From assembly GCA_947247005.1 (NCBI GenBank), contig OX365949.1:17487130-17551129 (forward strand): 64,000 nt of DNA, in the 5' to 3' direction. This document shows positions 33,751 through 46,239 of the stretch, piece after piece; within the stretch, counting starts at the first letter, position 1, and every line of letters starts with the position of its first letter. Under the pieces are notes generated by a model. It saw only the letters and a list, made by a program, of their open reading frames with translations. It was not told the DNA's origin and searched no databases. The DNA comes from Spisula solida (taxonomy: Eukaryota > Mollusca > Bivalvia > Venerida > Mactridae). A program made the position numbers and the translations under genes.

Positions 33751-33756
33751 AATAAA
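33751..33756 (+). terminator. Probable PRELID3 poly(A) signal
   Basis: AATAAA 150 bp after the stop codon, the first canonical hexamer downstream. Confidence 0.55.
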
Positions 33757-34211
33757 CATGGTTAGAACTATGTAGTGCTGAGAGTTTATTAAGTTGTTGA
33801 GGCAAGAGTCTAGGATTTTTTTTTCAAATTTCCAGTGCCTTATCATGTACATTTATGGTCGTTCAGCGGCTGTAGCATGTTTATCATGATAGGTATTAGA
33901 CAGATCTGTGATACATTGTTTTGCCATTTTTATCCCCTAGTTGTCATGGAATCAACTGTTTCGTCAACTTTATGCAAGGTGTTAAAGGTACTGATTTCCA
34001 GATGCCCATAATTATAAAAAATTATTAAAAAACACTGATGGCAAATAGTGTGAAAAACCTTAAAATTTTTATAATCTTTTTTCATCACAAATATACCTAG
34101 GGCCATATCCAAGACACAAAAATTCACTGAGTTAAATATTTTCTAGTTTTGGTCAAATCTCAAATATTTACCAAGGCAAGTGCCATGATGTACCTCTGCA
34201 AGGCTAAGGAC

Positions 34212-34455
34212 CAGGTTATGGTTTTATCAAAGCACTTACAGAAATAGTAAACTTAACGTTCAAATTTAAATTATTTATAATTCTTCAACAAATGCACATT
34301 TGGAGACAGATATGATTTGTGTGAGTTCTAAATTGACTGATTACTAGTGTTGCAAATCCATTTACCACACATTGTAGCCTTAAATATTTATAAAGAATTT
34401 AAATTTGAACGTAAGTTTACGATTTCCTTAAGTGCTTTGATAAAACCGTATCCTG
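34212..34455. mobile_element. Palindromic MITE, GTACTGTTTTATCAAAGC family, copy 2
   Basis: CAGGTTATGGTTTTATCAAA at the left and TTTGATAAAACCGTATCCTG at the right; the interior matches 27497-27740, including GAATTTAAATTTGAACGTAA. Confidence 0.8.
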
Positions 34456-36251
34456 GTATGTCAAAATACATTATGTTAGAACACTATTACGAGGTTGATT
34501 TGCAAAGGTAATAGGCGCGATTTTGTGGATTTTCCACTAAAATTTTGCCAGATCTATAGGCTATATAACTAGGCTAAATAATTTAGTGTTTATCAATTGT
34601 CCTGACACTTTAAAATATTTCAACAGCAAAAGTTTAGATATATACATCATCTGGAGGCCAGTACCTTTAACAGATCAACCCTGATCAGATTCAAAACTGT
34701 ACAAAAACGGTTCACTATCTAATAAAAAACTTGACATAACCAAACCAATAATTATGAAATCAGAAACAATTTTTGTCATATTGCAACTTAACATATGTTT
34801 TTGACTTCTGACAAAAAGTGTTTAGTTAAGTACTCCTATAAATATAACTTAAAAGTTTTCTTAATTTAAAAAAATGGATTTCGTAATGTGTTTACACAAA
34901 TTCGGTCAAAAATACTTCACTCTTGAAATTGAAAACAGCCATTATGTTCTGTTTACATTCCATGTGTATGAATGCTTTTGAGTTTTGAAGTGACTTCAAA
35001 TTAAACCTTGCAATTTTGTGGTCTGAATGGGTTATTTGTTGATTTTAATATTGTTTTGGCAGTTGGCCATAAAATCTTCATTTTATCATATCATTACAGT
35101 TAATGTGTAAGGATAGGTCATTATTTACCTGTTAAGTATGACAATCTGTGATTATATAGCTTGCGGGAGATAACTCTTGCCTTATCAATAAACAAACAAA
35201 CATGGATAATATAAACACTGCACGGTCGACTGACCACTTGTTATTAGCCTAGATTGAAAGAGTAGATGCATTAAAAGTGATTATGCATAAGATTAAACGA
35301 AAATGGACATTGAAATGCATTTCATTTCTAAGACTAGTGTAATCATCGGCAGACTATACCTTCGATGAAATGTTGGCTCAATGGATCGTTGTTTTTCATA
35401 CAGTAAATGTCAAAGTCCTTGTATAGTTCAAACTACATAAGACATTTTTCACGCGTGAAGTGCAATGTGTTTTTAAACCACTTTGAACATTCATGTATAT
35501 TAAGTGCATGCACGGATCGGGTGAGGGGGGATGGGGGGAGGGGTCTGACCAAACTCATAGCCATGTTTTATTATATCTGATAACCATGTTTTTCAGGCCT
35601 GGTTTTATTCAGGCTTATGCTTGATTTCAGGTTTTTGAATCCTGAATTTTCCTTCTTAGTTCATTTTGAAGTATAGAGTTTCATGCTTTAAAACTGGGAA
35701 TTTCAGGCTTGACAATGATTGCTAATTACCAGGCCTGTTTTTAAACAAATTAAGGAAGGGTTTCAACCCCCTTGGTGCCCAAACCTCTCCTCATCATCCC
35801 TTCTGGATCTGTGTATGTAGCATTCCATATCATGTTACAATAATTATGTATTTGCATATAACCATTTACACGTGTTGTTGAAGCATTATTTAACTTGGTA
35901 TGTAATTCTATGTTCCAATTTCAAATGTTAACTTTTGTTGTGCATAACAGTTGAATTTACAAATACGTATACATTTACACTGTTAAATCATTAAATATCT
36001 TGGATTCTAGAACAAATTAATTATCACGGGATCCTTAATTAATGGAGTCCAAACATAGGATCCCAAACCAATGGATTCCAAACAAAAAACCAGAAGCAAA
36101 ACCCCTTGTTCCTTATTTTAGGTCTATCCATTGTGGGAATTTTGTGGTTAAGTTTACCAACATAATCAACAAAAATTAATCCACTATAAATGTGTATGAT
36201 TTTACAATATCATGTTTTACACAGAAACCAATTCTGTTATTGTATTTGTTG

Positions 36252-36532
36252 TTATGCCCCCGTATCGATAGACAGGGAGGCATATAGTGATTCACCTGTC
36301 CGTCCGTCCGTCCGTCCTGGTTAACCCAAATTGACCGTTCTTCTAGCATTAATATGGCTTGCTACAAAGCTTTCATACTTGCATGGATGTTGTGTATGAA
36401 CACTCTCCACACGCCAGTATCACCTAACCCCATTTTGACCTTCACCTTGACCTAATTTTGGACTTAGACTTATTTATGGACAAGGCTTCCACAGGGGGCA
36501 TAAGCGTTTATTGAACGCAGGTCTTGTTTTTA
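36252..36532 (+). mobile_element. TATGCCCCCGTATCGATAG element, copy 1
   Basis: Begins TTATGCCCCCGTATCGATAG, includes (GTCC)n and GGTTAACCCAAATTGACCGT, ends GGGGGCATAAGCGTTTATTG then AACGCAG. A near-identical inverted copy is at 45217-45487. Non-coding, about 280 bp. Confidence 0.8.
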
Positions 36533-36857
36533 AATTCAGCCATAGTTTGATTATGCATGTTCAAATTGTGTTGCTGTCTTATTGATGATATGTTTAAGAA
36601 ATTAAGGTATAATTAATACCGTTGTCTCGATTGTTTTACGTCCGTTCTGTCATGTGTGTGAATTGTTTGTTTACTAAATGTTCCAGGAATTCAGGGTCCC
36701 TGTGCTGTTTATTTCTACTACATAGAAACACATTTTAACACATGTTTATAAAATGTACCGATTCCAGGCTGATGCATTTTTATTCATCTTCCATGCTCAT
36801 GTGTTTAATATATGCATTGGATATCCAAGCAAATAATGTTCCGAGTTTTTTTTACTT

Positions 36858-36980
36858 GTCGAAAAAAAACCTGTAATTACAAGGTAGCTGCACACTATAG
36901 ATTATTCTTCTACAGAAAGATGAGGATTAGTAACATATAGTGTGCAGCTACCCTGTAATTATGTTTTTTTTGAAAGGTCA
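36858..36980. mobile_element. Short foldback element
   Basis: CTGTAATTACAAGGTAGCTG then CACACTATA is inverted as TATAGTGTG then CAGCTACCCTGTAATTAT, with poly(A)/poly(T) continuing the match outward. Loop of about 36 bp. Confidence 0.75.
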
Positions 36981-37610
36981 ATAAAACTCGACAATAGCGT
37001 AACAAGTGTCAAATCACCAATTATTTTCCAATTATGTGTATGAAGATTGTGTACACAACATCTTTTTACTGTAGGTAGATAGATTATGATATCTGTGGAG
37101 TAAAGGGTTAAATGATGGGAAGACACAAGCATGTGAAATTATCAAATATTCTCATGAAAATCATAACATGCTGATCAATTGACTAATGGCAGCATTGATT
37201 GTATGTTGTTTTTTTCTTTAAAAATGTGTTTGTTTTAATTATAATTATCTTAGTGTTTTATAAAAATGCATTTTTTTCTAGCTTTGCAATTTTATTTGTA
37301 ATAGCAGTCTGGTCATGATATTGAGAATCAACTTAAGTTTGGTATCAAAACTATCAATCTCAAGTATTAAACGTTTTAATTAATTTGGGACTTTTATGTT
37401 GGTCAGAAGCCATTGCTCTTTCAGGAACGATAAATCCGGAATTTCAGATAAATCAGGAAAATTGGCAACCCTGAAGTTAAGATGTTTAGTTCACAATACC
37501 AGGACCACTTGTTGAACATTATTTATGTATTGCAACACTAGCATAACCACTACACCCACCCACCATAATGTATGCATTGTTAACTATGTTGAAATCCTCT
37601 TGTATATGTT

Positions 37611-38032
37611 ACAGTGTAGCAATACCATGTGACTTTTGACTACAGTTATAAGAAGAAATGTGTAAACATTGGAAAATAAAATAGCCATAAGTATTTTATT
37701 TCTTCATCGCTTTCTATGAAATATACGCCGCGCTAAGGGGACAATTAATTGCTTTCCATGAAATATAAAATCTAATACAGCGGCTGTGCCGTTTTGTCCA
37801 TTACCTTGTGAAACCGTGGAACTAGTAGGTTTCACAGGGTAATTGAAAAATCGGTAAAGCTGCTGAAAAAGATCTTATATTTCACTGAAAGATAATTCTT
37901 TCCCCTTAGCGTGGCGTATATTTTATAGAAATCGATGAAGAAATAAAATACTTATGGCTATATTTGTGTTCCAATGTTTACAAATTTCTACTTGTAACTG
38001 TAGCAAAAAGTCACATGGTATTGCTACCCTGT
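37611..38032. mobile_element. 422-bp foldback element with ~180-bp arms
   Basis: Left end ACAGTGTAGCAATACCATGT and right end ACATGGTATTGCTACCCTGT are inverted. The match continues through AGCCATAAGTATTTTATTTC and CTTCATCG to CGCTAAGGGGA on each side, leaving a short centre around GTGAAACC...GGTTTCAC. Arm divergence is around 10 to 15 percent by eye. No ORF. Confidence 0.85.
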
Positions 38033-38634
38033 GTTATCTGATGTGAAAGATCTCAACTATATAATTGTTATATTATCTGCATGTAAATATCAACCAATCC
38101 TGTCTTCCTAGTATGACGAGAACCAGAAATAACCATTTTCCAAAATGAACAAATCGAAATGAAACTTCATTTCTATGACAACCATAGTTGTTGAGCAAAA
38201 AAATTGAGTATTTCGAAAGCTTTGCATTAATAACAAGTAGCATGGTACCTGTGAAAAGGTACATATAAAGTTCCCATGTTTTAACAAACGCCATAAACAA
38301 TCAACCAACGTACTAACCAAGTAAAGTTGATTTTGTTATGAACATGAACCTGTTTTTATGTGTTACACAATTTCTATACATGTGCTTAGTGCTCTTGTAA
38401 TTTGTAGTATTATGTTGCAATTCTTAGTTGACATATTATTATTCTTAAAATACTCCTTCATGTATAATGTACTAGTATGCACACCTTTTGTAGGACGTAT
38501 TTGTCATTGAAATGTGTTTTTGTTTTGTTACTGCTGTAATTTGTGAACTTATCATGACAAATAAACTGTTATATTTTCTACTTTGATCTTTTTGTTTAAC
38601 AGCGTTGCTGGTATTTTGCCAATTTGTATTTATT

Positions 38635-39105
38635 GCCTCCTCGATAGCCTAGTGGTATAGCACAGATAATTTGACATGATCCTGACCTTTATGCAGGAAT
38701 ATGTTACAAGGTTATTGCGTTGAATATATAAATTTCTGCGAGCAAATCGTGCCGGTCCTCTAGATTTGTGTTGGCATTACACTTCGAGTGTCTTCGTGAT
38801 ACTTCCCGCTTATGAAAACATACAAACGGGATTATAAATATAGACAGTAAATCAGCTGTTAAATTATTCTTATTAAAGTTCGAGAGTCGTGTCAAATTCT
38901 CCAGACTATAGAATGTCTGCTTCGAGGGCGGGAGGTCTCGGGTTTGATCCCAGGCCGCGTCGTACCAAAGATGAAATAACAAAATAGTACCAGAAATGCT
39001 CAGCATGAAAGGGGAAACTGGCTTCTCTTCTCTCATACCCTCATGGCTTGGATACCATCAGGAATGAGGTGTCGAGAGGGATTAACTGGTCAGGATGTCC
39101 CAGTT
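38635..39105 (+). repeat. tRNA-derived SINE split by an insertion
   Basis: A-box TAGCCTAGTGG (38645-38655) and B-box GGTTTGATCCC (38941-38951) are 300 bp apart because a 251-bp MITE sits between them (38658-38908). Removing it rejoins a tRNA-like head with normal spacing. The body continues through ACCAGAAATGCTCAGCATGA, a TTCTCTTCTCTCATACC stretch and GGATACCATCAGGAATGAGG. Confidence 0.75.
38658..38908. mobile_element. MITE with AATTTGACACGATC-type ends, copy 2
   Basis: Inserted at TA inside the SINE head (TA at 38656-38657 and 38909-38910). Ends AATTTGACATGATCC and inverted GTGTCAAATT; the interior matches 18021-18291 (TTGCGTTGAATATATAAATT, GTCTTCGTGA, GCTTATGAAAACATACAA, TCAGCTGTTAAATTAT). 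Confidence 0.8.
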
Positions 39106-39107
39106 TT

Positions 39108-39700
39108 GTGACGCCTGAAAAGGCGACATATAGGTGTTACTTTGGCGTCGGCTGCGGCGTCACAAATTGCTTGTCCGGAGCATAACTTTGTCACCTTAAG
39201 TTCAAATGACTTAAGATTTAGTATGCATGTTTCTTGCAATAAGCCGAAGTGCAGTGTGCAAGAACCATAACTCTACCTTGCATCGTTTTTGAATTATTTC
39301 CCTTTGATTGATTTTATTAGAGCATTTCTTGTCCGGAGGATAACTTTGTCACCATTACCGGTAGGTTGAATGACTTGAAACTTGGTATGCATGTTTCTTA
39401 CCGAAAGTCCAAGTGCAGTACACAAGAACCGTACCTCTACCTTGTGCCATTTTTGAATTATTTCCCTTTGAATGATTTTATAAGCATTTCTTGTCTGTGG
39501 CATAACTTTGTCACCATAAGTATGAATGACTCCAAAATTGGTATGCATGTTTCTTGCTGTGACATGAAAAGCAGTGCGCAAGAATCATAACTATAGCTTG
39601 TGTAATGTTTGAATGATTCCCTTTTGATTGATTTTATCAGGACATTTTTTTGTCCAGAGCATCACTTTGTCGTTCAGATGACTAGAGAACTCTTTTGCGT
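39108..39700. repeat. ~160-bp tandem repeat, about 4 copies
   Basis: Starts after GACGCCTGAAAAGGCGACAT, a small hairpin. Units are marked by TTGTCCGGAGCATAACTTTG then TCACC at about 39169, 39329, 39488 and 39646, and by GTATGCATGTTTCTTGC. Degenerate and non-coding; the ORFs on both strands translate the repeat. Confidence 0.75.
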
Positions 39701-39895
39701 CGGATATGTAGCCCAATACTGGATAGTTTTCCATGACAAATGTGCATGTCGTCCGGCGACACATGCGACTTGCGGAGCTTTTATTGTTAACCAGTTCCAG
39801 TGGGTTATTTGTCCATGAGTCAAACAGTTTTGTAAATTGTCCGTGTTTCGAGATGGACTGAGGATATAACATGAGAACTGTTCCAGGAAAAAGAC

Positions 39896-40284
39896 CAGAG
39901 TACTGTTTTATCAAAGCATTTATGCTAGCGCAAGTTTTCCGTAAAAATTGCGTACATGGATAATATTTGCGCAAATGCGTTTTACTAAGATATTTTTGCC
40001 ACGCACTGTTGATTTTCGACCGTCACTTGTTTTTATAGACCACGATTAGTAATATAAACATGTTTTATCATCAAAACTTATCGAACTTTTATGTATATTT
40101 ATTCACTCTGGTTCCCATTATATTGGCAATATTGTGGCCCGGTCTACGTTCAATATTCAATGTTTTTACGTAAATGTATGCAACAACTTGCGATTGATTA
40201 GTAAAACACACTTAAGGATTTGCGTGACAAATATATGCGCAAACTTACGCGACATTTAAGCAATGTTAGTAAAACAGTACCCAG
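39896..40284. mobile_element. MITE with the same ends as the GTACTGTTTTATCAAAGC family but a different core
   Basis: CAGAGTACTGTTTTATCAAA at the left and TAGTAAAACAGTACCCAG at the right. The interior is unlike 27497 and rich in GCGCAAA / TTGCG dyads. About 389 bp. Confidence 0.65.
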
Positions 40285-40384
40285 GTGTAAGAATTATAAT
40301 TCTCTGGCTTGTTGGCATTTTATTTCTTCAGTACCCAGGTGTAAGAATTATAATTCTCTGGCTTGTTGGCATTTTATTTCTTTC
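40277..40384. repeat. 54-bp direct duplication
   Basis: GTACCCAGGTGTAAGAATTA plus TAATTCTCTGGCTTGTTGGC plus ATTTTATTTCTT occurs twice head to tail with no visible change, starting at 40277 and 40331. It begins at the right end of the element before it. Confidence 0.95.
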
Positions 40385-42079
40385 TCAAGGTTATTTCATG
40401 CGACTATCTTATTTAATATATTGATCAACATGAGGGCCAAAATAATCAAAGTTGGTTTGCAAAAAAGTAAGCACAAAAGCTCACTCAATCACCAAGTGGG
40501 CTAAAAATGTTTGTGAAAACATTTAACAATTACTGTACCCTTACAAATAAATTGGCGGAAATTGCCAATAAATATCCTGTACCAGTGCATGGATAGTAAT
40601 GCCATGTAGTGACAGTTTGAGCTGTATGTCACTGGGAATGAGTTATAGACAATGAAATAGATCAAATCTGGCTTGTTCACCTAGAAGAGTAGATTCAGGA
40701 GACGAATATGCTGGTGTTTGACGATGGATTAAGGAAAGCTCACAGATCATGGCTTTCAACCAGGGATGTATACAACACAACACTAATATGCAATATATAT
40801 ATTTTTAATCTTTTTTAAAAATTCATGTAATCATGATTTTATGAAATCTAATATAACAATGACATTCTTTTATCAACTTGTTCTCAGTCTTATGTACAGC
40901 AGTATTTAGATAATCTATATTACAACAACTTGGTGTATGTACAATTACACGGTAAACTTCCAACTACCAACCACACATTCATTACAGTTAACATAATAAT
41001 CAGTGTCTGGTCACAAATTAGAGGTCGACAATAATACCCTTTACTCGATGGTACCCTGAGTTATTCACACTCAATAAGTGTATTGTGAGAAATTGTTTAC
41101 TTGAAACTCGTATTCCATGATAATCCTATGTCCTATCTGATTCGTTAACTCATTGGTTCATTTTATATTTTCTAAAATAACACTGGTATTCTTCCATTTG
41201 CTTCAACCCATGTCAATACGTGTAAAGCGCTTTTGAATTATTATTATTACAATACAAGTCAAAACATTCTTTGGTTCAATAACGAAAGTACACAGTAATG
41301 TGTAATGAAATCCCATGCTAAAAATTTTGCACAATACAAGGGTCAAATCATAAATTATTTTCCAATATCACTTGTACTGAAATGATAAATACAGTCCTAC
41401 TACATTCCTGGTATCAGGATAATGAAGGTGAAAGGGTTATAAGGGTCAATGGAGTAAAGGGCCACTACCCACGAAAATGTTTGTAAACAACTGATTTTCA
41501 CTTGCTGTCAATGTTCAGAGACAAGCAATCATAAAACTGGAGGCATTTTGTTTCTCTTCAAATGAATTGAGTAGATGATAGTTGGAAGTTTTTACAGAAG
41601 GTTCACTTAATTTCATTAGTGCAAATCTAGCAAATCATAAGCACTTTCAATTTTCTAAGAAAACTTCCAATGTGCAAGATAAATTAATCACAAAATCCAT
41701 CTAATAACAAGAGGGCCCAAAGGGCCCTAGGTCGCTCACCTGTCGTACTAGTGCATGCACACCCCTATGGTGATCCTACACATTTTCTGAATAAAATTTA
41801 AGGAAATTCAGCCTCTATTGCAAGTTTGTGTATGATTTGACCATGTGACCTAGCGTTTGACCCCAGATGACTTAATTAATATCAAACTTAACCTAGATTG
41901 TGTTGAGATGATTATTAGGACCAAGTTTCATAAAGATTAAGTCGAAATTGTAACCTCTGGTGACTACACAGGGTTTTTCTATGATCTGACCTATAATTTA
42001 AACAAAATATTTCCTCCATATAACTGCACAAATACATGCTATAAAGACAGAACAATACCTAAACACTTAAAAAAATAAT

Positions 42080-43013
42080 TATGGTTCCAGTGGGGTTTAA
42101 ACCCACGACCCTCAGGAAAATGTCAATTGACATTGTGACCTTGTTTTTGACACCAGATGACCCAAAATCGAACTTGGCCTAGATTTTGTTGACAGGATCA
42201 TTGTGACAAAGTTTCATAAAGATTAAGTTGAAATTGTAACCTCTGGTGACGGACTACACAAGGTTTTTCTATGATTTGACCTTTATTTTAAACAAAATAT
42301 TTTGGTATTTTTCCTCCATATAACTGTACAAATACATGCCATAAAGACAAAACAATACCTAAACACTTAAAAAAATAAAAAATAAAAATTATGGTTCCAG
42401 TGGAGGTTGAACCCACGACCATCAGGAAAATGTACAAATACATGCTATAAAGACAAAACAATACCTAAACACTTAAAAAAATAAAAATTATGGTTCCAGT
42501 GGGGGTTGAACCCACGACCATCAGGAAAATGTACAAATACATGCTATAAAGACAAAACAATACCTAAACACTAAAAAAAAAAAAAAAAAAAAAATATGGT
42601 TCCAGTGGGGGTTGAACCCACGACCATCAGGAAAATGTACAAATACATGTTATAAAGACAAAACAATGCCTAAACATTTAAAAAAAAAAAAAAAAAAAAA
42701 AAAAATTATGGTTCCAGTGGGGGTTGAACCCACGACCATCAGGAAAATGTACAAATACATGTTATAAAGACAAAACAATACCTAAACATTTAAAAAAAAA
42801 AAAAAAAAAAAAATTATGGTTCCAGTGGGGGTTGAACCCACGACCATCAGGAAAATGTACAAGATACATGCTATAAAGACAAAACAATACCTAAACACTT
42901 AAAAAAATAAAAATAAAAAAATAAAAATTATGGTTCCAGTGGGGTTTGAACCCACGACCCTCAGGAAAATGTCTACGCTCCCTACAGCGCTTTGATTTCC
43001 ACTTAACCAGTAC
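42080..43013 (-). repeat. Tandem array of tRNA 3'-half units with poly(A)
   Basis: ATGGTTCCAGTGGGGGTTGA (rightmost and leftmost copies GGGTTT) recurs at about 42080, 42391, 42490, 42595, 42706, 42816 and 42928, spaced about 100 to 112 bp in the core. On the minus strand each unit is a T arm (GTGGG-TTCAACC-CCCAC), B-box GGTTCAACCCC, and acceptor tail GGAACCA. Units are separated by variable A-runs of up to 27 bases. Only the rightmost copy keeps an A-box (TGGTTAAGTGG, about 43003-43013) and looks like a whole tRNA-like head. Confidence 0.75.
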
Positions 43014-43348
43014 AATTCACACCCTGGTTAAAATACTAGAATATTTTGATATTTGACCTTTACAAAACTGCTGTGAACCCTGATACACATTTTCATTGGT
43101 TGATGAAAGTTTATTGTATGTATAGAGAGTAGAGAGTTACTGCAGAGAGTTTAGTGACCATGAAGACTACATGTTGAAAGGTTTAAAACAAGGTTTTTTC
43201 TATAATTTGACCTAGTGAGCTAGTTTTTGACCTCAGATGACCCAATATCGAACTTGACCTAGATTTTGTTGAGATGATCATTGTGACCAAGTTTCATAAA
43301 GATTAAGCCAAAATTGTGACCTCTAGAGAGGACACAACCCAATTGTTG

Positions 43349-43399
43349 ACGGACGGACGGACGGACGGACGGACGGACAGACGGACGGACGGACGGACG
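43349..43399. repeat. (ACGG)n microsatellite
   Basis: GACGGACGGACG repeats near the end of the 41713 element, with one G-to-A break. Similar short GTCC runs occur at 36298 and 45427. Confidence 0.92.
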
Positions 43400-44148
43400 A
43401 CGGACGAAGTGTGATCACAAAAGCTCACTCTGTCACTTTGTGACAGGTGAGCTAAAAATATAAATAGATCAAATATAAAGTCCAACTTATTTTATCATCA
43501 ATCAATTCAATCAAACTTTTCACAGAATACTTCATATATAATTTAATTGTGACCAAAGCGTATGAACAGTTTTTCAAAGGTAATCATTCAATTTTCCTCA
43601 GCAATTATGACATCATTATGAATGTCTTAGAAAAATCATGAAAATATATATTATAACAGCAAATCATTTCATTCAATAATTTCATTTTATGTGTTTTAAC
43701 AGAATAATTTAATCATAACAATGTTTCCATTTCAACTGGAACAGAACTTTATACATAAGCATTACCAAATTAACAAGATACATGTGAATTAGGTTTAACT
43801 GTTTCAAACTTTACCTTAGGAGGAAAGTATAACTCAATTCTTTAAGGTAAAACAAGAGGTACACAAACTCTCGAATTACTGGAAATCCCAGAAATTTTGC
43901 ACAAGGGTGTCGCTTTTAAGTACTGGTGTCATATCTTGTGCTCACAAATTATTCTAACAAGTTCATTTAACAGATATTTACCAAGCTCTATTTCTGTTAT
44001 TGTCTCTTGCAAGATTTCAATCCTTTTAGGTACATGTAATATTTTTGGCAAAGAAGACGTTCAACTTTCCAGATTTGGGAAGTCCCCTGTTGAACAGCAA
44101 CAGACCACATGGAACAGTGGCATTAATCAACACCTACATCAACCTTCT

Positions 44149-44295
44149 CAGACCTAGACACTAACTATTTTGGCCACTGGTCCGACAGGGCAAAAGCGCC
44201 AAATTTGTAAAAAGGACAGTTACTGGTCCTCCAGAATATTTACTGGTCCTTCTGGATTTTCACTGGTCTCGGACCAGTGTAAGTGTCGAGCCCTG
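44149..44295 (-). mobile_element. 147-bp element, CAGGGCTCGACACT ends, copy 2
   Basis: Reverse orientation relative to 30950-31099: begins CAGACCTAGACACTAAC, ends GTAAGTGTCGAGCCCTG. Flanks CTTCT and CTCCT fit a decayed 5-bp duplication. Confidence 0.78.
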
Positions 44296-45216
44296 CTCCT
44301 CTATACAAAACAAACAGCGATATTCTGTATTCCATTCATAAAATATGCAGATTCAAGCTGCTAGTATATAAAGATCCAAAATAAAATTGATATATATATA
44401 CAATATGCAAGAATGTAAAACCATGCTAAAAACACATCCAAAATCATTTTTCATGTGGATAAAACTTAAAATCAGACAAGTCTTTAGTAAGAACTTATGT
44501 AGAATCCAATATGAAATGCCAGTAATAGTATGTACAATGACTAGTAAAGAATGAACAGGATCATGATACCAGTATAACCCAGGAGATACCAGCCCACTGG
44601 CAGACAAGCATACAGAAATAACGCAGACTATACTCAAAATTCAAAAGTGTAACATTTAAACTAAATCACAGTTCTAATCGCAACATTGACAAAATGCATG
44701 TGTATAGAACATGTGTGTGGTAGTGGAAACAATCAACAGTGATAGCCTTAATGCACAGATCTATTCTTCTATAAATGATATTGTACATTATTATTGAAAG
44801 AGAGATGGTGAACTTGAGTCACTACTAGTAAACTAAGAGCCCTGGGCACAGTTACTAACAAAACTTGCATAATTTACAGTAAATATTGTGCTTGTCTCTA
44901 AATGAGTATGAATGTGTTTTACCAAAATATCTGGCTGTTGATTAATTTTTCACGAAATTTTATATTGCTTTGCAAAAAAACATTATTGTGCAAAAAGTAT
45001 CCACAATAAAATACTGCTACAGAAACATGTGTCAAGACTTTGTTAGCAAAAAAGTACCTTAATATTCAGAATATTACAAGTATGTTGTGTGAAAATAGTC
45101 AGCAAATATCAAACCCCTAGTGCTATATTTAACACAAGCATAATTTCCAAGACATGGGACAGCAAAATACTAAGTACATGATGTTAACACAATGTATAAC
45201 AACCAAAATCTATACA

Positions 45217-45487
45217 AGACTGCGTTCAATAAACGCTTATGCCCCCTGTGGAAGCCTTGTCCATAAACAAGTAAGTCCAAAATTAGGTCAAGGTGAAGGT
45301 CAAAATGGGGTTAGGTGATACAGGCGTGTGGAGAGTGTTCATATACAACATCCATGCAAGTATGAAAGCTTTGTAGCCAGCCATAATGATGCTAGAAGAA
45401 ACGGTCAATTTGGGTTAACCAGGACGAACGGACGGACGGACAGGTGAATCACTATATGCCTCCCCATCTATCGATACGGGGGCATAA
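45217..45487 (-). mobile_element. TATGCCCCCGTATCGATAG element, copy 2 (inverted)
   Basis: Begins CTGCGTTCAATAAACGCTTA then TGCCCCC and ends CTATCGATACGGGGGCATAA. It is the reverse complement of 36252-36532 with few differences by eye. Confidence 0.8.
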
Positions 45488-46239
45488 AAAAGGTCTGGGA
45501 TCTCTTTACATGTTACAGTTAGACAAGGTCACAAGAATGAAATTATATAAAGCAGTAGATCAAACTACATTAGTGAATAGATGATTTATTCCTATCTTAG
45601 TACAACTTTAGGTACAAAGGATGAAAATCAAAACCTAACACCTAAATATTGATAATCAGCTGAATAATGATATTCAGGAAGTACTAGTGAAAGATACTCC
45701 CAAGTCATTTCATCCGTAAAAGATTCACACCTGAGGTGATAACTAATCTTCCTGGAAACATGTAGGTTGGATAGGCATCTAGTTCTCCTTCGGAAGAACA
45801 GCTTTTCCTGTCACCACTGTTCAGTCAGAATTTTGTCTTTCTCAGAATAAATCTGACAGATTAGTGTCTAGTCCGACAGAATTTCAGTCGCTGTTTTTAC
45901 CAGACTTTGGGACAGTTCGGATAACTGTCATGCACAAAACACTTGCATACAAAACGTCATAAAATCAAATAATAGCATTGAATAAAAGTAAAGATGTGCT
46001 GCCTAACAAGAAGCTACTGTGTTCATTATGATACACATTGAATGGACAACATTCTATGTGGATGATTTCATCTGTCAATACACAAACCAGACGCTTGATG
46101 ATAACAATGTTAATATGCAGTTAACTATGTAAATATGGTAGAAAGATGGCCCTATCAGCCAGTTGAGATCATTCACCTTACCAACACCAGCATGATTAGG
46201 GTAATTCAGCACATAGTATAGCAACACAGACCACCAATA

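Larger units (their letters stand above)
41713..43453. mobile_element. 1.74-kb element with hairpin ends (copy 2 of the 26067 architecture)
   Basis: Begins ACAAGAGGGCCCAAAGGGCC then CTAGGTCGCTCACCTG and ends with the hairpin AGCTCACTCTGTCAC-TTT-GTGACAGGTGAGCT then AAAAAT. Inside are diverged units with TTTCATAAAGATTAAGT and TTTTTCTATGATTTGACCT, the tRNA-half array (42080-43013) and an ACGG tract (43349-43399). Compared with 26067-27421 the element is in reverse orientation. Confidence 0.65.

Noticed and set aside
42080..43013. CRISPR-like regular array
   Set aside because: Eukaryotic context; spacers are poly(A) runs and repeats are tRNA-like, not direct repeats with unique spacers.
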